Assembly (NCBI RefSeq): GCF_042879035.1
Contig: NZ_JBIAOU010000020.1
Location: forward strand, 1-64,000
Origin: Rhodococcus_G sp042879035
GTDB taxonomy: Bacteria > Actinomycetota > Actinomycetes > Mycobacteriales > Mycobacteriaceae
Direction: 5' to 3'
Length of the DNA stretch: 64,000 bases
Made by a program: the position numbers and the translations under genes. The first letter of the stretch is position 1; every line of letters starts with the position of its first letter. Shown piece after piece: positions 25,601 to 33,916 of the stretch. The notes under the pieces are model-generated. The model ran no database searches. It saw nothing but the letters and a program-made list of their open reading frames with translations, and was not told the DNA's origin.

Positions 25601-26180
25601 GGCGCAACGGCTCGCCGAGGGCGCCCGCACCGCCGACACCCTCGATATCCCGCGGCTGCGGGCACGGATCGACAACGAACGCATCCGCCTCGGCTTCCCG
25701 GTGACCGCCCGTACCCGCGCGCCGCGCTATCCGACGCTGCCGCCGGTCGACGACGTGCCCGACGGCAGCGCCGAGATCACGGCACAACTCGAGGATGCGA
25801 CGACGGCCCGTCTCCTGGCCCGCACCGGGACCCCGGCGAACACCGCGCAGGCGTACCGGATCGCGCAGGCCTGGGTGGATCGGCTGGCGGGGACCCGGCG
25901 GGCCCGTGCCCGGCTACAGGCCGACCGGTTGCTCATCGCCTGCCTGTACGCGGACGGTCGGGACGAGCGCGCCCTGTCCGTCCTCGCGAGCGTGGCCGCG
26001 CGCTGCGCCCAGCACGGGATGCTGCGCTACCTGCTCGACGGCGGGCCGACCATCCTTCCGGGGCTGTCGCGACTTCGGGCCGCGGCCGCTGCCGGCGAGT
26101 GGGACCAGTCCTGGCCGACGATCCCGATCGAATTCCTCGAGGACGTCCTCACGATCGCCGCGGCCGACCCGCACCGGTGA
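22647..26180 (+). CDS. pknK: Serine/threonine protein kinase PknK with MalT-like ATPase regulator region
   Basis: A 1177-residue protein. An N-terminal Hanks kinase has the glycine loop GRGGFGVV (33-40), Lys K55, HRDVKPAN (D149) and DFG (D167). It is followed by a STAND ATPase (HAPAGFGKST near residue 385; VVIDDWHRV) and a long TPR-like helical half. The sequence tracks Mycobacterium PknK closely through phrases such as VEEIGRGGFGVVYR-like and LDNGCHHLQ. PknK autophosphorylates and links signalling to transcription and slow growth in mycobacteria. No C-terminal LuxR HTH is seen. Start: ATG within CGACGATG; an independent transcription unit after the cold-shock terminator. Confidence 0.94.
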   Translation: MSELDPRPAPRAVPTGIATDLAAAGFTDGEEIGRGGFGVVYRCSQPALDRTVAVKVLSGDLDPESLERFLREQRAMGAVSGHPHICNILQVGTIGSGRPYIVMPFHPHNSLQELIRRDGPLDWTAVLRLGAKMAGALETAHRSGTLHRDVKPANILLTEYGEPQLTDFGIARTRGGFETATGLISGSPAYTAPEVLEGRSPSVRSDVYSLGATLFCAMTGHAAFERHEGEQVVAHFVRVTAHPVPDLRGGDVPADVSSAVEAAMATDPADRPATAADFGMRLQDLALVHGLGAIEMALPAAATNSAGTVGPTTLTHRAGEDGRHSAYFRSTGTLGPTRRPTAPTPPAPATRFRPPVTGRTLVARERLIEKFHPGERRRLTVIHAPAGFGKSTLAAQWSAFLAADGVTVAWLTVAPDDDNVVWFLSHLVEAVRRAESALGDELGQALEDHGNDAAAYVMTTLINRIHDAGQHVAVVIDDWHRVTSAESHAALDYLLDNGCHHLQIVVTSRTNTGLPLARMRVLDELIEIDSTALRFEPNECEELLVGLGGLHLSHAEVAGLCRSTEGWVAALQLASLSLRSNDRPGELIEHLGEQHAVDEFLAENVLDTLEPDLLDFLLTTAITERTTGSLASALAGVPHGRARLEEVAARDLFLVRLGEDVTERRSTRSADCWYRYHHLFAKYLCRRLERDHPERVAGLHRTASAWFADRHLLSEAVDHALLAGDPDAAVALVERDGTYLIEHSRMITLLGLVDKLPATTAAGRARLQLMVAWANVLLQRPGPCRRALALVRNALDTSPDPDQSVEADVVEGVIAAFSDLPEDIERYTETCLADPARYSPWVVTAAANIRTFGALYRFDFDAARRWQEWATPYHEAMSGPFATMYSYCMVGIAANEQLAVEAAEDWFRRAVRVARDLSGHRSHSARLASAMLGELLYEENKLDEAEQLLDEGFALGGEGGIVEFMIARYVTGARIKVRRGDPDAAAQRLAEGARTADTLDIPRLRARIDNERIRLGFPVTARTRAPRYPTLPPVDDVPDGSAEITAQLEDATTARLLARTGTPANTAQAYRIAQAWVDRLAGTRRARARLQADRLLIACLYADGRDERALSVLASVAARCAQHGMLRYLLDGGPTILPGLSRLRAAAAAGEWDQSWPTIPIEFLEDVLTIAAADPHR

Positions 26181-26216
26181 CCCTCCGGATCCCACAACCC
26201 CTCCTACCCCCGCCCG

Positions 26217-26322
26217 GGGTGAAGGGGACATTCATGCGGCCTGACGAGACGAAGGCCGCCTTCAGCCCCCAGGGTGAAGGGGACATTCATGCGGTCTGAC
26301 GAGACGAAGGCCACCTTCAGCC
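26217..26322. repeat. Tandem pair of degenerate 51-bp palindromic elements
   Basis: Two 51-bp units (26217-26267, 26272-26322) separated by 4 bp share 48 or so identical positions. Their right halves match the arms of the perfect palindromes at 37786 and 48611 (ACGAAGG..CCTTCAGCC), while the left halves (GGGTGAAGGGGACATTC) have diverged. They fill the gap between the convergent pknK and fabH genes and could end both transcripts. Confidence 0.8.
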
Positions 26323-26349
26323 GGGAGGGTGGAGGGGGTGCCCGCGTCG

Positions 26350-27366
26350 TCAGTCGGCGAGCACGGGCATCGTGACGACCTGGCCGGCGTAGGCGAGGCC
26401 GGCGCCGAAGGCGAGCAGCAGCGTGGTGTCGCCGGGCTTCACCTTGCCGGTGCGCAGCATCTCCTCCATCGCGAGCGGGATCGACGCGGCGGAGGTGTTG
26501 CCGGTCTCGGCGATGTCGTTCGACACCGCGACGTGCTCGGGCAGGTTCATGCTGCGGGCGATCACCTCGGTGATCCGGGCGTTGGCCTGGTGCGGGACGA
26601 ACGCGTCGATGTCGTCGATCGTCAGGCCGGTCCTGTCCAGGGTCTGCTGGGCGATCTTGCCCATCTCGAACGCGGCCCAGCGGAACACGGAGGTGCCCTC
26701 CATGATGATCCACGGACGCTTCTGCGTCGGGTTGGTGGCGAAGTCCACCCAGTCGGGCTCCTGGCGGATCGCGCGGCCCTGAGCGCCGTCGGACCCCCAC
26801 ACGACGGGACCGATGCCGGTCTGCTCGCTGCGGCCGACGACGACAGCGCCCGCGCCGTCACCGAAGATGAAGCGCACGGACCGGTCGGTGGGCTCGGTCG
26901 AGTCGCTCATCCGCTCGACGCCGATCACCAGGACGTGGTCCTCGCTGCCGGCGCGCACCAGGTCGGACGCCAGACCGAGGGCGTAGCAGAAGCCCGCGCA
27001 CCCGGCGGAGACGTCGATGGCGCCGGCACCACCGGTGCCGAGTTCCTCGGCGACCAGGGCCGAGCACGCCGGGGTCTGCAGCGGGTAGGTCGAGGTCGCG
27101 ACGATGACCGTGCCGATCTGCTCGCCGGTCAGACCGGCGGCCTCGAGCGCCTTGCGTCCCGACGCGATCGCCATCGCGAGCACGCTCTCGTGGGGCCCCG
27201 CGAAGCGACGGGTCCGGATCCCCGAGCGGGACTGGATCCACTCGTCGGTGGAGTCGATCTGCTCGCAGATCTCCTCGTTGGTCACGACCCGCTCGGGCCG
27301 GTACACGCCGAGCCCGAGGATCGCGGAGGGTCGAAGTTCGGTGGTGTTCGCGATCGCTGCACCCAT
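26350..27366 (-). CDS. fabH: Beta-ketoacyl-ACP synthase III (FabH)
   Basis: A 338-residue condensing enzyme with the Cys-His-Asn triad: C123 (SAGCAGF), H259 (VPHQAN) and N290 (AETGNTS). FabH condenses an acyl-CoA primer with malonyl-ACP; in mycolic-acid bacteria it joins FAS-I products to the FAS-II elongation system. The length is standard. I chose the ATG giving MGAAIANTTEL because AGAGGAG lies 9 nt upstream; a reading 45 codons longer has no such site. It is transcribed alone, convergent with pknK across the palindromic repeats. Confidence 0.94.
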   Translation of the reverse strand: MGAAIANTTELRPSAILGLGVYRPERVVTNEEICEQIDSTDEWIQSRSGIRTRRFAGPHESVLAMAIASGRKALEAAGLTGEQIGTVIVATSTYPLQTPACSALVAEELGTGGAGAIDVSAGCAGFCYALGLASDLVRAGSEDHVLVIGVERMSDSTEPTDRSVRFIFGDGAGAVVVGRSEQTGIGPVVWGSDGAQGRAIRQEPDWVDFATNPTQKRPWIIMEGTSVFRWAAFEMGKIAQQTLDRTGLTIDDIDAFVPHQANARITEVIARSMNLPEHVAVSNDIAETGNTSAASIPLAMEEMLRTGKVKPGDTTLLLAFGAGLAYAGQVVTMPVLAD

Positions 27367-27750
27367 AGGGACTGTCTCCTCTGTCTTTCTGCCGTCGGAT
27401 GCTCGGGCGAAACCACGAACTCCTCGCCCGACACGGTACTGGGCGGCCCTCGCGCGTGGTGACGCCTCCACCGACGAACTGGACGGTCCACCGAATACCA
27501 CTGCGGGATCTTGTCACCGTCGACGGTCGGACGGCACGGGAAACGTTGCATCCAGGGGCGACAGGGACCACACCGTCAACACGGATGTACTCGTGTCACG
27601 ATCATCCACTCGAATGACCCCGTTTCTCACTACGATCGTCTCGCGGCGGCCCGTGCCGATTCAGATGGGCCGCACGGGGGTCCAGCCCTCACTGCTCCAC
27701 GCTTTCTGCAACACGACCGAGCGCGACGACAGTCGAAGGGTGAACGTGGC
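27367..27750. other. Divergent intergenic region
   Basis: These 384 bp separate the divergent fabH and DUF4185 genes and must hold both promoters. I see no convincing operator palindrome, RNA gene or short coding region in it. Confidence 0.5.
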
Positions 27751-28923
27751 ATGAACGTACGGGTACTGGGTAGACGCGGCCGACAGGGCCGGACCGGATC
27801 GGCGCTGCGGGCCTCGATCCTCGGAACGGCGAAGGTCCTCGCCGTCGCCACCGTGACACTCCTCGTCACGCCGCTCGGCTCACCGGCGGCGGCCAACCCG
27901 AACACGGTCAATCCCATCCCCGGATTGAACGGAACGAACGGCCTGCCGCAGCTGCCCGGCCGCACCACCGCCGTCTCCCAGGCCACCGGACTGCTCAGCG
28001 CCAACCGCACCCAGGACGACAATGTGCTCGGCACCGACCTGGGCATCATGTGGGACAACGGCAGCGGACAGATCCTCACCGCGTTCGGCGACTCCGCGGG
28101 CCTCGGCCTTCCCAACCTGCTCAACGGCAGCCTGTGGGCGTGGCGGAGCAACACCCTGTTCCGCAGCTCCGACCGCAACCTCGCCGACGGCATGACCTTC
28201 GACAGCACACCGCAGGACTTCCTCGGCCAGTCCAAGGAGCTGATCCCGAGCCCGAAGATCCCGTTCGTCGAGATCAGCCGGATCCCGACCGCGGGAGTGG
28301 CGGTCGACGGCGTCCAGTACATGTCGCTGATGTCGGTGAAGAACTGGGGCCAGCCGGGTCAGTGGGAGACCAACTTCTCCCGGCTCGCGGTCTCGGCCGA
28401 CAACGGGGAGAACTGGGCCGAGGTACCCGAGACCGACCGGCCGAACGTGGACGGCAACCGCAACTTCCAGATGAGCGCGTTCCTGAAGGACGGCGGCTAC
28501 GTCTACCAGTACGGCACCCCGCCCGGGCGGAACATGCTCGCGTACGTCGCGCGGGTACCCGAGAAGGAGATCCGCGACCTCGGTGCCTACGAGTACTGGA
28601 ACGGCACCGAATGGAAGAAGGGCGACGTCAACGCGGCCGCCCCGATCGTGTTCGGCGGAGTCGCGGAACTGTCGGTGCAGTACAACGAGTACGTGGGTCA
28701 GTACCTGATGCTCACCACCGACGCGTTCAACTCGGTGGTGATGCGCCGGGCCCCCAGCCCGACGGGTCCGTGGGGACCGCCCGAGGTGTTGGTCGACACC
28801 CGGGAGTTGCCGACCGCCTACGGCGCGTACATCCATCCGTGGTCGAGCGGGCCGGACCTGTACTTCCTGACCACCGTGCACTCGAACTACAACGTCCTGC
28901 TGCTGCACACCAGCCTCGGCTGA
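27751..28923 (+). CDS. Secreted DUF4185 protein (GH183-type, putative endo-D-arabinanase)
   Basis: A 390-residue protein with a twin-arginine-like or Sec signal: a basic N-terminus (RGRRGR-type), hydrophobic LGTAKVLAVATVTLLVTPLG and a likely cleavage after PAAA near residue 49. The mature part is a full DUF4185 domain with DLGIMWDNGSGQILTAFGDS, the same signature as in the C-terminal domain of the lytic protein at 6.3-9.5 kb. To my knowledge this family is now GH183, whose members cut the D-arabinan of arabinogalactan and lipoarabinomannan. A role in remodelling the cell's own wall is likely. The ATG has GAAGGG upstream with a spacer of about 11. Confidence 0.83.
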   Translation: MNVRVLGRRGRQGRTGSALRASILGTAKVLAVATVTLLVTPLGSPAAANPNTVNPIPGLNGTNGLPQLPGRTTAVSQATGLLSANRTQDDNVLGTDLGIMWDNGSGQILTAFGDSAGLGLPNLLNGSLWAWRSNTLFRSSDRNLADGMTFDSTPQDFLGQSKELIPSPKIPFVEISRIPTAGVAVDGVQYMSLMSVKNWGQPGQWETNFSRLAVSADNGENWAEVPETDRPNVDGNRNFQMSAFLKDGGYVYQYGTPPGRNMLAYVARVPEKEIRDLGAYEYWNGTEWKKGDVNAAAPIVFGGVAELSVQYNEYVGQYLMLTTDAFNSVVMRRAPSPTGPWGPPEVLVDTRELPTAYGAYIHPWSSGPDLYFLTTVHSNYNVLLLHTSLG

Positions 28924-28945
28924 GCCGAGGGCGACGGGGCCGCCG

Positions 28946-28951
28946 TACGGT
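28946..28951 (+). promoter_or_regulatory. -10 element TACGGT, leaderless start
   Basis: TACGGT fits TANNNT and ends exactly 7 positions before the ATG of the methyltransferase, placing the transcript start on the A of ATG; there is no ribosome site. It lies in the 34-bp gap after the DUF4185 gene. Confidence 0.4.
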
Positions 28952-28957
28952 CGCCGC

Positions 28958-29590
28958 ATGGACGCACAGGACTGGGACCGGCGGTACGCCGGCGACGAAC
29001 TGCTCTTCGGGGCCGCCCCCGAGCCCGCCGTGGTGGAGTTCGTCACGTCACTACCGGCGGGACGTGCCCTGGACCTCGGGTGCGGGGAGGGACGCAACGC
29101 CCTGTGGCTGGCGTTGCACGCCTGGCAGGTGGTCGGCGTGGACTTCTCGACGGCGGCACTCGCGAAGGCGGTCCGCGCCGCGAGCCCCCTGCCTCGCGCC
29201 ACTCGGGAGCGGCTGACCTGGGTGGATGCCGATGTGACGCAGATCCGACCGGGACCGGACTACGACCTGGTTCTGGCCTGCCGCCTCGGGTTGTCGCGGG
29301 AATCACGGACGTCGGTCCTGCGCCGGGCGGCGGCTGCGCTGCGCCCCGGCGGCACGATGCTCATACTCGAACCAGGCGCCCGCGCCGAGACGACCGGTGG
29401 AGGTGAATCCGATTGCACACCAGAATCTCTCACCTCCGGGCTCGACGACCTCCTGGAGCTCGTCGCGGTGCGGTCGGAGGACGTCCGCGACCCCCACCTT
29501 CCCGGCGATCCGGCACATCCGAACGGCCGCTCGAACACCCTCGTCGTCGGAATCCGCCCGTACCTTGGCAGCGAACTGAATCGCGAGTAA
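28958..29590 (+). CDS. Class I SAM-dependent methyltransferase
   Basis: A 210-residue Rossmann methyltransferase. Motif I is ALDLGCGEGRNALW near residues 37-50, an acidic residue ends strand 2 (VVGVDFS), motif II-like DADVTQI follows, and the post-I region includes LRPGGTMLILEPG. The WDRRYAG start resembles tellurite-resistance/TehB-like and related small-molecule methyltransferases. The substrate is unknown. It follows the DUF4185 gene by 34 bp on the same strand but shows its own leaderless promoter. Confidence 0.87.
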   Translation: MDAQDWDRRYAGDELLFGAAPEPAVVEFVTSLPAGRALDLGCGEGRNALWLALHAWQVVGVDFSTAALAKAVRAASPLPRATRERLTWVDADVTQIRPGPDYDLVLACRLGLSRESRTSVLRRAAAALRPGGTMLILEPGARAETTGGGESDCTPESLTSGLDDLLELVAVRSEDVRDPHLPGDPAHPNGRSNTLVVGIRPYLGSELNRE

Positions 29591-29708
29591 CATCGGCTAA
29601 GTTACCGACGAGTAGCCACTTGGGCGGTACTACGACCAGGGCTGGACAGACCCAGAACGTGGTCGCACACCAGGAACTAGACCGCACCATCTCAGGGAGA
29701 CAGAGGAC

Positions 29709-31544
29709 ATGGGGCATTACAAGAGCAACGTTCGTGACCTGGAGTTCAACCTCTTCGAGGTGCTCGACCTCGAGAAGCCGCTGAGCGAGGGAACGTGGGG
29801 CGATCTCGACGCCGACACCATCAAGAACATGCTCAGCGAGGTCGCGCGGCTCGCCGAGGGCCCGCTCGGTGAGTCCTACGCCGACGCCGACCGCAACCCG
29901 CCCGTGTTCGACCCCGAAACCCACGAGGCGACGCTGCCCGAATCCTTCAAGAAGTCCTTCCGGGCGATGTGGGATGCCGAGTGGTACCGGATGGGCCTCA
30001 GCGAAGAGGTCGGCGGCGTCCCGGTGCCGCGCGCCCTCGTGTGGGCCATCTCGGAGATGATGCTCGGCGCCCAGCCCGCCGCGTTCATGTACCAGGCCGG
30101 ACCGTCGTTCGCGGACGTCCTCTTCAAGAACGGCACCGACGAGCAGAAGCAGTGGGCGGCCACCTGCGTCGAGCGCGGCTGGGGCGCGACGATGGTGCTC
30201 ACCGAGCCGGACGCCGGCTCCGACGTCGGCGCCGGACGCACCAAGGCGATCAAGCAGGACGACGGTTCCTGGCACATCGAGGGCGTCAAGCGGTTCATCA
30301 CCTCCGCCACCTCCGACGACCTGTTCGAGAACATCTTCCACCTGGTCCTGGCCCGCCCCGAGGGCGCGGGACCGGGCACCAAGGGTCTGTCGCTGTTCTT
30401 CGTCCCGAAGTTCCACTTCGACTTCGAGAAGAACGAGCTGGGCGAGCGCAACGGCGCCTTCGTCACCAACGTCGAGCACAAGATGGGACTCAAGGCCTCC
30501 GCGACCTGTGAGCTCACCTTCGGTGGCCACGGCGTGCCCGCCCAGGGCTGGCTGGTCGGCGAGGTGCACAACGGCATCGCGCAGATGTTCGACGTCATCG
30601 AGCACGCCCGCATGATGGTCGGCACCAAGGCCATCTCCACCCTCTCGACCGGCTACCTCAATGCGCTCGACTACGCCAAGCAGCGCGTCCAGGGTGCCGA
30701 CCTGACGCAGATGACCGACAAGGCCGCGCCGCGCGTGACCATCACCCACCACCCGGACGTGCGCCGGGCACTGGCGATGCAGAAGGCGTACGCGGAGGGC
30801 CTGCGAGCGGTGTACCTGTACACCGCCGCCCACCAGGACGTCGAGGTCGCCGAGCACGTCTCCGGCGCCGAGGGCGACGTCGCGCACCGCGTCAACGACC
30901 TGCTGCTGCCGATCGTCAAGGGTGTCGGTTCGGAGCGCGCGTACCAGTACCTGACCGACTCGCTGCAGACCCTCGGCGGCTCCGGCTTCCTGCAGGACTA
31001 CCCGATCGAGCAGTACATCCGCGACGCGAAGATCGACTCCCTCTACGAGGGCACCACCGCGATCCAGGCGCAGGACTTCTTCTTCCGCAAGATCGCCCGC
31101 GACCGCGGCGTCGCCCTGGCGCACGTCGCCGGCGAGGTCAAGAAGTTCATCGACCGCGAGGACGCCGACAACCGGCTCAAGTCGGAGCGGGCGCTGCTCG
31201 CCACCGCGCTCGAGGACGTTCAGGCGATGGTCGCGACGCTGACCGGATTCCTGATGGGTGCCCAGGAGCAGCCGACCGAGCTGTACAAGGTCGGCCTCGG
31301 CTCGGTGCGCTTCCTGCTGTCGGTCGGCGACCTGCTCATCGGCTGGAAGCTGCTCGAGGCGGCCGAGATCGCACTCGGCAAGCTCGACGCCGGAGTCTCC
31401 GCCAAGGACAAGCCGTTCTACGAGGGCAAGGTCGCGACCGCGTCCTTCTTCGCCAAGAACGTGCTGCCCGAGCTGACCGCCTCGCGCGGCATCGTCGCCA
31501 ACGTCGACAACGACATCATGGAGATCGACGAAGCGGCGTTCTGA
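29709..31544 (+). CDS. fadE5: Acyl-CoA dehydrogenase FadE5
   Basis: A 611-residue long-form acyl-CoA dehydrogenase very similar to Mycobacterium FadE5 (shared HYKSNVRD, VLTEPDAGSDVGA, LQTLGGSGFLQDYPIEQYIR, DNDIMEIDEAAF end). It takes two hydrogens from medium- to long-chain acyl-CoA to form the trans-2-enoyl-CoA, using FAD. The catalytic Glu lies in LYEGT. The ATG is preceded by GGGAGACAGAGG. Upstream, GTAAC/GTTAC half-sites (29586-29604) may be a weak operator. In M. tuberculosis it neighbours fadA2, fabG4 and htdX; here 13 kb separates them. Confidence 0.95.
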   Translation: MGHYKSNVRDLEFNLFEVLDLEKPLSEGTWGDLDADTIKNMLSEVARLAEGPLGESYADADRNPPVFDPETHEATLPESFKKSFRAMWDAEWYRMGLSEEVGGVPVPRALVWAISEMMLGAQPAAFMYQAGPSFADVLFKNGTDEQKQWAATCVERGWGATMVLTEPDAGSDVGAGRTKAIKQDDGSWHIEGVKRFITSATSDDLFENIFHLVLARPEGAGPGTKGLSLFFVPKFHFDFEKNELGERNGAFVTNVEHKMGLKASATCELTFGGHGVPAQGWLVGEVHNGIAQMFDVIEHARMMVGTKAISTLSTGYLNALDYAKQRVQGADLTQMTDKAAPRVTITHHPDVRRALAMQKAYAEGLRAVYLYTAAHQDVEVAEHVSGAEGDVAHRVNDLLLPIVKGVGSERAYQYLTDSLQTLGGSGFLQDYPIEQYIRDAKIDSLYEGTTAIQAQDFFFRKIARDRGVALAHVAGEVKKFIDREDADNRLKSERALLATALEDVQAMVATLTGFLMGAQEQPTELYKVGLGSVRFLLSVGDLLIGWKLLEAAEIALGKLDAGVSAKDKPFYEGKVATASFFAKNVLPELTASRGIVANVDNDIMEIDEAAF

Positions 31545-31558
31545 TCAACCTGATCAAC

Positions 31559-31600
31559 CCGTGAGGGCCGATGCCGCACCCGCGGCATCGGCCCTCACGG
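31559..31600. terminator. Bidirectional hairpin terminator
   Basis: Perfect 19-bp arms (CCGTGAGGGCCGATGCCGC and its complement) around a 4-nt ACCC loop lie between the convergent fadE5 and alpha/beta-hydrolase genes, 14 and 11 bp from their stop codons. Confidence 0.88.
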
Positions 31601-31611
31601 CGTCTGCCCTT

Positions 31612-33378
31612 CTACTCGCCCGCGACGGCGGACTTGATGCGGTCGAGGTCGGCGTCCGTCATCCCGTCGGGCTGCAGGACGGCGTTCCATCCGTCGACGT
31701 ACTCGGTGGTGTAGTGGTGCCCGTGCCCACCGGGGACGCCGGTGGAGAACGGGAGGTCCGCGGTGACCTGCCAGAAGGTCACGAACGGCATCCAGACCAT
31801 GTCCTCGAGGACGTCGTGGCCGGGCGGTTCGGAGATCCAGTCGGGCTCGCTGAAGATCAGATCCGGACTCCACCACACGATGGGGTCGGACGGGTGCATC
31901 AGGTAGAGAACCCGGCTGCCGTCCCAGGACTGCTGCGCGGGCGGGATGCCGGCGGCCGCGTCACTGGTGAAGCGGACCGTCCGCCCGTCCTTGTAGGTCG
32001 GCTCGGACTCGAGGCTTCCGGCGTCACGGCCCTCCCGGAACTCGGTGAACAGGGTGTTGAAGTTCGGAGGTCCGGCGAACAGCGTGCCCGACGTCCGGTT
32101 CCGCAGGTCGTATTCGCCGCTGAACGCGGTCTCACCGCCGAACGAGCCCAACGACTCGCCCGCGACGTACAGGTTGGGACGCTCGTCCTGCGGCAGCTTC
32201 GACCACCGGTCGTAGACCGCGTCGAACAGGTCCCGACCGGCCTCCCGGGCCTTCGACTGGTCCACGAGGTACGAAATCCACGACGGCAGATAGGAGTACT
32301 GCATGGTGACGGTCGCCGCGTCGCCGTCGGTCAGGTACTCGAACGCGTCCACCGCGGCCGGGTCCACCCAGCCGCTGCCCGTCGTTGTCATCACGAGCAG
32401 GTTCTTCCGCTGGAAGCCGCCGGCTCGCTCGAGGTCGTCGACCGCCAGCACCGCCCGGGCCTCACTCGAATCCGCCGATTCCAGGCCGGCATAGGTCCGG
32501 ATCGGCTCCTCGGCGGGACGCCCGACCACCTCGGTGATCTCGGACGGCGTGGGACCGCCGGCGACGAAGTTGCGCCCCTGGTAGCCCAGTGTGTCCCACG
32601 GCACCACACTGCCTGGCCCGCCGGACCGGAGCCCGGACGTCGTCTCCTCGACGCCCTCCTCCGTGGTGCCGTTCTTGACCGAGAACGCCTCGTTCGCGAG
32701 GGAGGACAGGCCGCTGAGCAGAACACCGGAGACCACCCACCAGACCAGCAGGGCCACCAGGGCCCACCCGACGACCGCGGCCGCGCGGGCGCCGATCCAG
32801 CGACGAAGCAGGGCACCGACCCAGTGGTAGAGGTTCCGGATGCCCCGTCCCATCGCCACGAGCAGGCAGAACACGATCGCGGCGATCAGCGGCGACGCGA
32901 CGGCGAGTGCCACGTTGTACTCCGTGACACCCATCAGGGCGCGAATCTGGTGCTGCCAGTACTGTCCCGCCGCGAAACTGCCGACGAGAAGCACGACGGC
33001 GACGACGGCGAACAGCTGCCACGAGCGCCGGCGCGCCGGCCGCGGGGGCCGGTCGGCGAACGCCCGCCAGATCGCGGCCGCCCAGACTCCGAGTCCGTAA
33101 CCGATCGACGCGGTGATGCCCCAGACCAATCCCTGCAGGAATCCGCCGCGGGGCAGGAGCGAGGGCGTGAACGACAGGCACGCCAGGATCAGCGCCCCCC
33201 AGGATCCCGGCAGCGTGAACCTGCCCAGATACCGGCGGCCGCGGGCGAGTGCCCCCGACCCGTCCGTGCCCGGCGGAGGGTCCGGGTGCCCGGAGTCCTC
33301 CCGGCGTTCCCCCTGCCGATCGTCGGCCCCCGGATCAGGCACCCGCACGCCGACCGACCCCGATCCGTCCGCCATCAC
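31612..33378 (-). CDS. Membrane-anchored alpha/beta-hydrolase (Abhydrolase_9 type)
   Basis: A 588-residue protein. About 55-220 contains four or five membrane helices (GSWGALILACLSF, LFAVVAVVLLVGSF, ASPLIAAIVFCLLVA, VVGWALVALLVWWVV). About 270-585 is an alpha/beta-hydrolase with nucleophile elbow VAGESLGSFGG and a C-terminal GGHGHHY that may hold the catalytic His. This two-part layout matches the actinobacterial Abhydrolase_9 family, whose substrate is unknown. AGGAGG lies 6 nt before the GTG and 9 nt before an ATG right after it; either could be the start. Confidence 0.82.
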   Translation of the reverse strand: MMADGSGSVGVRVPDPGADDRQGERREDSGHPDPPPGTDGSGALARGRRYLGRFTLPGSWGALILACLSFTPSLLPRGGFLQGLVWGITASIGYGLGVWAAAIWRAFADRPPRPARRRSWQLFAVVAVVLLVGSFAAGQYWQHQIRALMGVTEYNVALAVASPLIAAIVFCLLVAMGRGIRNLYHWVGALLRRWIGARAAAVVGWALVALLVWWVVSGVLLSGLSSLANEAFSVKNGTTEEGVEETTSGLRSGGPGSVVPWDTLGYQGRNFVAGGPTPSEITEVVGRPAEEPIRTYAGLESADSSEARAVLAVDDLERAGGFQRKNLLVMTTTGSGWVDPAAVDAFEYLTDGDAATVTMQYSYLPSWISYLVDQSKAREAGRDLFDAVYDRWSKLPQDERPNLYVAGESLGSFGGETAFSGEYDLRNRTSGTLFAGPPNFNTLFTEFREGRDAGSLESEPTYKDGRTVRFTSDAAAGIPPAQQSWDGSRVLYLMHPSDPIVWWSPDLIFSEPDWISEPPGHDVLEDMVWMPFVTFWQVTADLPFSTGVPGGHGHHYTTEYVDGWNAVLQPDGMTDADLDRIKSAVAGE

Positions 33379-33530
33379 GTCGTACCTCCTGGTGACAGCC
33401 GCGCCACAACGGCACGACGGACTACATGTTCACCCGGAATCGGCACGATCGCATGGCAGCCACGCGCTCCGGTTCGAAAAAGACGCAATCGCCTCGCCCC
33501 GCACCGGACCTCGCCGAGGGCACCGCTTCG

Positions 33531-33851
33531 TCAGCGACCGGGCGGGCGGTAGTCCGCGGGACGCTTGACCGCCTCGTCGATCTGCTCCGGGGTCAGGAGC
33601 GCGACCGTCACCGTGCGCGCGGCACCCGCGGCGGCGGTGCGGATGCTCATCGTCGCGGCCGCGACCTCGTCGGGTACGTCCCCGATGACGTAGAGGTCGT
33701 CGCCGCCGAATGCGAAGTAGCAGCTCTCGACGGTGCCTCCGACGCTCTCGACCGCGGTGCGGATCGCGTCGCGGCGAGCCGTTCCGCCCTCGGCGAGCAA
33801 GCCGCCGGCGCCGTCTGCGGTGTATCCGACGCGCCACAGGTACTTGGGCAT
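33531..33851 (-). CDS. GYD-domain protein
   Basis: A 106-residue small soluble protein with the GYD layout: MPKYLWRVGYTADG, ESVGGTVESCYFAFGGDDLYVIGDVP, and a Thr-rich second half ending in AVKRPADYRPPG. GYD proteins form dimeric alpha/beta barrels and have no established enzyme activity. GAGGAGG lies directly upstream of the ATG. It diverges from the DUF72 gene with 65 bp between. Confidence 0.88.
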   Translation of the reverse strand: MPKYLWRVGYTADGAGGLLAEGGTARRDAIRTAVESVGGTVESCYFAFGGDDLYVIGDVPDEVAAATMSIRTAAAGAARTVTVALLTPEQIDEAVKRPADYRPPGR

Positions 33852-33916
33852 GTTCCCTCCTCGGTTGCCGGGTGCCACCATCGTCCACCCCGGCGGGTGG
33901 GCGCGGGTGTGGGATC

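Noticed and set aside
29586..29604. GTAAC/GTTAC half-sites upstream of fadE5 as an operator
   Set aside because: Arms are only 5 bp with a 9-bp spacer; too weak to list as a site, although a regulator could still bind there.
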